DNA from: an uncultured beta proteobacterium
GTDB taxonomy: Bacteria; Pseudomonadota; Gammaproteobacteria; Burkholderiales; Burkholderiaceae_C
Assembly (NCBI GenBank): GCA_903870955.1
Contig: CAIQEX010000132.1
Span: forward strand, 1 to 10,114
Reading direction: 5' to 3'
Length of the DNA stretch: 10,114 bases
Shown here: piece after piece, positions 5,363 through 10,114 of the stretch
Layout of the letters: each line of letters starts with the position of its first letter
How positions within the stretch are numbered: position 1 is the stretch's first letter
Translations under genes and position numbers: made by a program
The notes under the pieces: model-generated
What the model saw: the letters and a program-made list of their open reading frames with translations, nothing else
Told to the model about the DNA's origin: nothing
The model's database searches: none

Positions 5363-7783
5363 CTAGCGCTTCAGCTTGGCAAACGCGCTGGCCATGGCGG
5401 AATTCTGGCCCAAGCCCTCATCGCGGCGATTGCCCTGCTGTCGTTCACCGCGGGCAGGCCCCTGGTAGCGGTTGTCCCCGGCTTTATCGGACTGCGAGCG
5501 TGCCGGAGCAGCGCCTAACTTCATGGTCAGGGCAATGCGCTTGCGCGCCACGTCCACTTCCACCACCTGGACCTTGACGATGTCGCCGGTCTTGACCACT
5601 TCGCGCGCGTCGCTGACAAACTTATGCGCCAATTGGCTCACATGCACCAGCCCATCCTGGTGCACACCCAGGTCCACGAAGGCACCAAACGCTGCCACGT
5701 TGCTGACCGTACCTTCCAACACCATGCCCTCCTTCAAGTCCTTGATGTCTTCCACGCCATCATTGAAGCGTGCCACTTTGAAGCTCGGACGCGGATCGCG
5801 GCCCGGCTTTTCCAGTTCGGTCAGGATGTCCTTCACCGTGATGACACCAAACTGGGCATTGGCGAACAGCTCGGGTCGCAAGGTCTTGAGCATGTCTGCC
5901 CGGCCCATGAGCTCGGTGACCGGCTTGCCCGTTTTGGCCATGATCTGTTCCACCAGTGGATAGGTTTCCGGGTGCACGCCCGTCATGTCCAACGGGTTGC
6001 TGCCTCCGCGAATGCGCAGGAAACCGGCACTTTGCTCAAAAGTTTTGGCCCCAAGACCGGTGACCTGCAGCAAATCCTGGCGGCTGGCAAAGGCACCATG
6101 GGCTTCACGCCAGCGCACCACGGCCTTGGCCACCGTTCCGGATAGGCCCGAGACGCGGGACAACAAGGGAACGCTAGCGGTGTTGAGGTCCACACCCACC
6201 GCGTTGACACAGTCTTCCACCACCGTCTCCAGTGATTTAGCCAACGCGCTTTGGTTTACATCGTGCTGGTATTGGCCGACGCCAATGCTCTTGGGGTCAA
6301 TCTTCACCAACTCGGCCAACGGATCCTGCAAGCGCCGGGCAATGCTGGCGGCACCGCGCAAACTGACGTCTACATCCGGCATTTCCTGCGAGGCAAATTC
6401 ACTGGCGGAATAAACCGACGCACCGGCTTCCGACACCACGACCTTGTCGATTGCGCCAACGAAGCTGCCGACGGAACTGGCACTTGTGCTTTCGGCTTTC
6501 GCCATCTGCTTGATCAGGTCAGCTGCCAATTTGTCGGTCTCGCGGCTCGCCGTGCCATTGCCGATGGCAATCAGGTTCACGCCGTGGCGCTTGCACAGAC
6601 CGGCCAGGGTATGCAATGAGCCATCCCAATCCTTGCGCGGCTCATGCGGAAACACCGTGGCCGTTTCCACCAATTTGCCGGTGGCATCCACCACGGCCAC
6701 TTTGACGCCCGTGCGAATGCCGGGGTCCAGACCCATGACCACGCGGGGGCCGGCCGGGGCGGCCAGTAACAGGTCGCGCAAATTGTCGGCAAACACCTTG
6801 ATCGCCACCTTTTCCGCACCCTCGCGCAAGCGGGTAAACAGGTCGCGTTCGGTGGAAAGGCTGAGCTTGACCTTCCAGGTCCAGGCCACACATTTGCGTA
6901 TCAGGTCGTCCCCTGGGCGGCCCTGATGGCTCCAGCCCAGCCTGAGCGCGAGACGTCCTTCGGCCAGCGTCACCACAGGCGTGGGCCTGGCTTTTGCGGT
7001 TCCTTCAACGGCCGGTGCAGCGACCGGGACGGGCGGCTCGGGCAACACCAGCTTGGCATCCAGCATATCCAGCGCCCGCCCGCGAAAGACAGCCAGCGCG
7101 CGGTGTGAAGGCACCCGTCCGATGGGCTCATCGTAGGAAAAGTAATCGCGGAATTTGGCCACGTCGGGGTTGGTTTCGTCCTTACCTGCCATCAAAGTGG
7201 ACTGCAGCAAACCTTCCTGCCAGAGCCATTCGCGCAGGTCCTGCACCAGCACGGGATCCTCGGCCCAGCGCTCGGACAAGATGTCGCGCACACCATCCAA
7301 CACGGCTTGAACCGTGGTGAAGTCATCTCCCGCCTCGGTTTTTTCAGGCAACACGTAGGCTTGCGCCTCGTCGGCGGGAACCAGAAGCGGGTTGGCAAAG
7401 AGTTTTTCCGCCAGGGGCTCGATGCCAGCCTCGCGGGCAATCATCCCTTTGGTGCGGCGCTTGGGTTTGTAGGGGAGGTATAAATCCTCGAGTTCCTGCT
7501 TGGTGCTACAGGCCTCAATGGCGGCCAGCAAGGGCGCTGTCATCTTGCCCTGCTCCTCGATGCTTTTAACCACGGCCAGCTTGCGGTCGCGCAGTTCGCG
7601 CAGGTAAGACAAGCGTGCCTCAAGTTCCCGAAGCTGGATGTCGTCGAGTCCGTCGGTGGCTTCCTTGCGGTAGCGCGCGATAAACGGCACGGTGGCGCCT
7701 CCATCCAGCAGAGCGACGGCGGTTTCCACCTGGTTTGGACGAACACGGATTTCTTGCGCGATTTGCGCGATGATTTTTAGCAT
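5363..7783 (-). CDS. tex: Tex family RNA-binding transcription accessory protein
   Basis: This full-length 806-residue Tex protein is a cytoplasmic nucleic-acid-binding factor conserved across bacteria. Domain order is normal. A helical N-terminal region (1-330) includes the PFIARYRKE signature at 33-41 and LYLPYKPKRRTKG at 101-113. A YqgF/RuvC-like domain begins at GLDPGIRTGVKVAVVD (351-366) and includes AIGNGTASRE (406-415). A helix-hairpin-helix region spans about 530-592 and includes GVDLNTASVPLL. A C-terminal S1 domain spans about 685-756 (GTVSNVAAFGAFVDLGVHQD...RKRIALTMKL). Residues 757-806 form a polar, Arg/Gly/Gln-rich tail. Compared with E. coli Tex as I recall it, there is an Ala/Pro-rich linker at about 248-271 and an insertion rich in Ser and Ala around 428-443. 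ATG 7783 lacks a clear Shine-Dalgarno. It is divergent from the chemoreceptor gene and likely heads the minus-strand gene run. Identification is very secure. Confidence 0.98.
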   Translation of the reverse strand: MLKIIAQIAQEIRVRPNQVETAVALLDGGATVPFIARYRKEATDGLDDIQLRELEARLSYLRELRDRKLAVVKSIEEQGKMTAPLLAAIEACSTKQELEDLYLPYKPKRRTKGMIAREAGIEPLAEKLFANPLLVPADEAQAYVLPEKTEAGDDFTTVQAVLDGVRDILSERWAEDPVLVQDLREWLWQEGLLQSTLMAGKDETNPDVAKFRDYFSYDEPIGRVPSHRALAVFRGRALDMLDAKLVLPEPPVPVAAPAVEGTAKARPTPVVTLAEGRLALRLGWSHQGRPGDDLIRKCVAWTWKVKLSLSTERDLFTRLREGAEKVAIKVFADNLRDLLLAAPAGPRVVMGLDPGIRTGVKVAVVDATGKLVETATVFPHEPRKDWDGSLHTLAGLCKRHGVNLIAIGNGTASRETDKLAADLIKQMAKAESTSASSVGSFVGAIDKVVVSEAGASVYSASEFASQEMPDVDVSLRGAASIARRLQDPLAELVKIDPKSIGVGQYQHDVNQSALAKSLETVVEDCVNAVGVDLNTASVPLLSRVSGLSGTVAKAVVRWREAHGAFASRQDLLQVTGLGAKTFEQSAGFLRIRGGSNPLDMTGVHPETYPLVEQIMAKTGKPVTELMGRADMLKTLRPELFANAQFGVITVKDILTELEKPGRDPRPSFKVARFNDGVEDIKDLKEGMVLEGTVSNVAAFGAFVDLGVHQDGLVHVSQLAHKFVSDAREVVKTGDIVKVQVVEVDVARKRIALTMKLGAAPARSQSDKAGDNRYQGPARGERQQGNRRDEGLGQNSAMASAFAKLKR

Positions 7784-7900
7784 GGGGATTGGACTAACGG
7801 AAACGACTCAAAAATCAGGCCGGCATAACTTGCCAAAACACGGAGGCCGCGAGTTTGCCACAGCACCTCATCGACAACTTGGCTAGAAGCTCGCCGTTAT

Positions 7901-7909
7901 GCTGATAAT
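7901..7909 (+). promoter_or_regulatory. candidate -10 element of the chemoreceptor promoter (sigma-28-like or sigma-70)
   Basis: GCTGATAA at 7901-7908 matches the sigma-28 (FliA) -10 consensus GCCGATAA at 7 of 8 positions. Overlapping it, GATAAT at 7904-7909 matches the sigma-70 -10 TATAAT at 5 of 6. The upstream TAGA at 7884-7887 is one base from the FliA -35 TAAA, but the spacing is 13 bases instead of about 15. No good sigma-70 -35 lies 17 bases upstream. It is about 34 bases from the start codon. Chemoreceptor genes are often FliA-dependent, which supports the guess but does not prove it. Confidence 0.4.
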
Positions 7910-7933
7910 GTCGCCAATAATTAAATTTTGATT

Positions 7934-7937
7934 GGAG
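7934..7937 (+). promoter_or_regulatory. ribosome binding site of the chemoreceptor gene
   Basis: GGAG lies 5 bases before ATG 7943 but only 2 bases before the adjacent in-frame ATG 7940. The spacing favours the second ATG as the true start. Confidence 0.7.
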
Positions 7938-7942
7938 TCATG

Positions 7943-10114
7943 ATGGTGAACACCACAGCGCAAACGTCCGACGGCTTGCTCAGCAAAATGTCAATCAAGT
8001 GGAAGCTGACGTTACTTGCTGCTTTTGGGGCACTGGTGCTGATTGGTCTTAGTTCCTTGCAGCTCAGGCTGCAATACCAAAGCAGTTATGAGGCGCGCAA
8101 AGCTGCCATCAAGCAGAGCGTGGAGGTGGTGACATCGATCGTGGAGTCCATCCAAAAGCAAGAGGTTGCGGGGCAACTTAGCCGTGAGCAGGCCCAAGTG
8201 ATGGCCATCAAGGCGGTGAACGACGCACGCTACGCTGGAAAAGAGTACTTCTGGATCAACGACATGGACGTGCGTTTGATCACCCATCCCTTTAAGCCTG
8301 AGCTGAACGGCAAAGACGTCAGTGGCGTCAAGGACCCGGACGGAAACGCTGTGTTTGTCCGATTTGTGGATACCGTTAAAAAAGACGGTTCCGGCTACCT
8401 CAGTTACCTGTGGCCCAAGCCGGGAATGGACCAACCGGTTGAAAAGGTTTCCTACGTTACTGGATTCAAGCCCTGGGGATGGGTCATTGGCTCCGGGCTC
8501 TACATGGACGACTTGCGTGGCGAATTGATCTTGCAACTTAAGGAAGTCGGTGCCGCGGTATTGGTTGCGCTGGCTTTGACCGCAGGCATCGCGTTTGCCA
8601 TTGCCCGCAGCATTTTGCGTCCGCTCGGCCGAGCGGTTGCGGTAGCACAAGCCGTATCCCAAGGACGCTTGGACAACGATGTTTCCAGCAGTGCAACCGA
8701 CGAAACCGGTCAACTGTTGCAAGCCATGGGGGACATGCAAACCACCTTGGTCGCCTTCAATGCAGCGCAGACCGAAATGGCCCATCGCCACAACAACAGG
8801 GGTGAAACCAGTCACCTGATGCCTGAGCATGAATTTACCGGTGCCTTTGGCACGATGGCAAAAGACTTCAACCAGATGGTGAGCGCACAGACCGCACTGA
8901 ATACACGCCTGGTGGAACTGATCGGCCAGTATGCCCACGGAGTATTTGACCAACGCATGGAGACTTTGCCGGGTGAAAAGAAGAAGATTACAGACGCAGC
9001 GGAAAGTGCCCGCGAACAAATGCTGGCGGCGGACACGGCCGCACGTTTCAATGCCCGCGTGAAGGCGGCGCTCGACAACGTCAGCCTGCCAGTTCGGATT
9101 GCCGCAGACGATGGCACAGTGTTGTACATCAACCATGCACTGCAGAATGTTTTGCGTCGCGACGCAGAAGCGTTTCGCAAACAAATTCCTGGTTTTAATC
9201 CGGATGCTGTCGTCAATGGCAGCATTGGGATTTTTTATGCCGATTCGCAGGCTGCATTGATGCGCTTACGCAATCTGACCGGCACGGTGCAGTCCCATTT
9301 GCCTTTGGGTGGCCGCACGTACCAACTCACCACGACGGCCGTCATCTCGGACGCAGGTGAACGTCTGGGTACGATCGGCCAATGGCTGGATGTCACGGAC
9401 CAGATGGCAGCAGAAAAAGAGGTCGATGCGCTGGTGCAGGCAGCCGCCCAGGGCGACTTTACACATCGCCTTTCCGCTGAGGGTAAAACCGGCTTCTTTG
9501 CGACGCTTGCCACCGGAATGAATACCTTGATGGATACCAGCGAACAAGGCTTGGGCGATGTAGCCAAACTGCTCAGCGCCTTTGCCGAGGGGTACTTGAC
9601 CCATCGCATAGAGCAGGACTACGCCGGGCTTTTTGGTGAAGTCAAGCACAACGCCAATGCCACTGCCGAGAACCTGACCCGCGTACTCGGCGAGGTACAC
9701 GCCGCCGCAGATGCTCTGACCGGTGCGGCCAATCAGGTCAGCGCGACGGCGCAGTCGCTTTCTCAGGCTGCCAGCGAGCAGGCCGCCAGCGTCGAGCAGA
9801 CCAGCGCCACCATGGACACCATGTCGGCCTCGATCAGCCACAACAGTGACAACGCACGGGTGACCGATGGCATGGCCACCAAGACCAGCAAGGAAGCTGT
9901 GGATGGCGGGCAAGCCGTCAATGACACCGTGGCGGCCATGAAACAGATTGCATCCAAGATTGGCATCGTTGATGACATTGCCTACCAGACCAATTTGCTT
10001 GCCTTGAATGCCGCCATCGAGGCAGCGCGCGCAGGCGAACACGGCAAAGGCTTTGCGGTGGTTGCCGCTGAGGTGCGCAAACTGGCCGAACGCAGCCAGG
10101 CCGCAGCCAAGGAA
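7943..10114 (+). CDS. methyl-accepting chemotaxis protein with Cache sensor, HAMP repeats and internal PAS-like domain, partial at right end
   Basis: The frame stays open to the window edge (724 residues visible). A membrane segment at about 22-40 precedes a single Cache (sCache_2-type) periplasmic sensor at about 41-195, with EYFWIND (101-107), [13 protein letters not shown] (114-126), and [11 protein letters not shown] (177-187). A second membrane segment at about 203-222 leads into a HAMP domain (223-275). A HAMP-like stretch (about 300-365) and a PAS-like domain (about 372-487, with ALDN, then GTVLYIN and [15 protein letters not shown]) follow. Two further HAMP-like units lie near 490-580 (AQGDFTHRL and AEGYLTHRI). 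The cytoplasmic signalling domain starts near 585 and includes the conserved tip ([20 protein letters not shown]) and EVRKLAER. It would couple ligand sensing to CheA/CheW and be methylated on the helices around [12 protein letters not shown]. The ligand is unknown; sCache_2 receptors often bind small organic acids. The end of the signalling domain and any CheR-docking tail are outside the window. Confidence 0.96.
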   Translation, partial: MVNTTAQTSDGLLSKMSIKWKLTLLAAFGALVLIGLSSLQLRLQYQSSYEARKAAIKQSVEVVTSIVESIQKQEVAGQLSREQAQVMAIKAVNDARYAGKEYFWINDMDVRLITHPFKPELNGKDVSGVKDPDGNAVFVRFVDTVKKDGSGYLSYLWPKPGMDQPVEKVSYVTGFKPWGWVIGSGLYMDDLRGELILQLKEVGAAVLVALALTAGIAFAIARSILRPLGRAVAVAQAVSQGRLDNDVSSSATDETGQLLQAMGDMQTTLVAFNAAQTEMAHRHNNRGETSHLMPEHEFTGAFGTMAKDFNQMVSAQTALNTRLVELIGQYAHGVFDQRMETLPGEKKKITDAAESAREQMLAADTAARFNARVKAALDNVSLPVRIAADDGTVLYINHALQNVLRRDAEAFRKQIPGFNPDAVVNGSIGIFYADSQAALMRLRNLTGTVQSHLPLGGRTYQLTTTAVISDAGERLGTIGQWLDVTDQMAAEKEVDALVQAAAQGDFTHRLSAEGKTGFFATLATGMNTLMDTSEQGLGDVAKLLSAFAEGYLTHRIEQDYAGLFGEVKHNANATAENLTRVLGEVHAAADALTGAANQVSATAQSLSQAASEQAASVEQTSATMDTMSASISHNSDNARVTDGMATKTSKEAVDGGQAVNDTVAAMKQIASKIGIVDDIAYQTNLLALNAAIEAARAGEHGKGFAVVAAEVRKLAERSQAAAKE

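Larger units (their letters stand above)
7784..7942. other. divergent intergenic region between tex and the chemoreceptor gene
   Basis: This 159-base region must hold the promoters for tex (leftward) and the chemoreceptor (rightward). The half next to the chemoreceptor is noticeably A/T-rich (7913-7932). I see a promoter-like element for the chemoreceptor (see the separate entry) but nothing convincing for tex, and no tRNA, small ORF or long inverted repeat. Confidence 0.6.

Noticed and set aside
7914..7935. CCAAT ... ATTGG inverted repeat reaching into the chemoreceptor ribosome site
   Set aside because: It could in principle mask the GG of the Shine-Dalgarno, but the stem is only 5 bp with a 12-base A/T-rich loop and is likely chance.
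8012..9184. 390-residue open frame on the minus strand
   Set aside because: It lies fully antisense to the chemoreceptor, whose frame matches Cache, HAMP and MCP motifs codon by codon. The antisense product (rich in His, Cys and Gln) resembles no family and is an artefact of high-GC codon bias.
1..10114. A defence, mobile or biosynthetic system
   Set aside because: No transposase, integrase, nuclease, toxin-antitoxin pair, repeat array or core biosynthetic enzyme was seen. Base composition and gene style are uniform across the window, which reads as ordinary chromosome.

Overview
This is a high-GC, densely packed chromosomal window that looks like a betaproteobacterium, most likely of the Comamonadaceae (Rhodoferax/Polaromonas type). 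That assignment is an inference from codon use, the style of the Tex and chemoreceptor proteins, and tight gene packing; no rRNA or marker gene is present to confirm it. I see seven protein genes, two of them cut by the window ends. I see no RNA genes, insertion sequences, CRISPR arrays or phage genes. No gap without a gene exceeds about 160 bases.

Layout. (1) The left end holds a partial hormone-sensitive-lipase-type alpha/beta hydrolase on the minus strand. It is divergent from (2) an iron-containing alcohol dehydrogenase on the plus strand, with a 75-base gap between their starts. (3-6) A run of four minus-strand genes follows, read in transcription order as tex (S1/YqgF RNA-binding protein), an HDOD-domain protein, an exported Cys-rich DUF3617-type protein, and a multi-spanning membrane protein with a C-terminal TPR that resembles TMTC-type O-mannosyltransferases. 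The last gene ends tail-to-tail with the alcohol dehydrogenase, and the two coding regions share 9 bases. (7) Divergent from tex, the right end holds a large chemoreceptor (Cache, HAMP, PAS-like, HAMP repeats, MCP signalling hairpin) that runs off the window.

How the genes fit together. The minus-strand run could be one transcript: gaps are 101 bases (tex to HDOD), 74 bases (HDOD to DUF3617), and an abutting or overlapping stop/start junction (DUF3617 to the TPR membrane protein). The tex-HDOD gap contains a 12-bp stem-loop that could act as a partial terminator or processing site. The functions (RNA/transcription factor, HDOD signalling, an exported protein, a membrane glycosyltransferase-like protein) do not add up to a recognised pathway. 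The chemoreceptor has a good Shine-Dalgarno and a sigma-28-like -10 element upstream, consistent with control by the motility regulon.

I found no convincing undescribed multi-gene system. The points most worth a second look are the TMTC-like membrane protein coupled to the exported DUF3617 protein, the composite chemoreceptor, and the tex-HDOD stem-loop.
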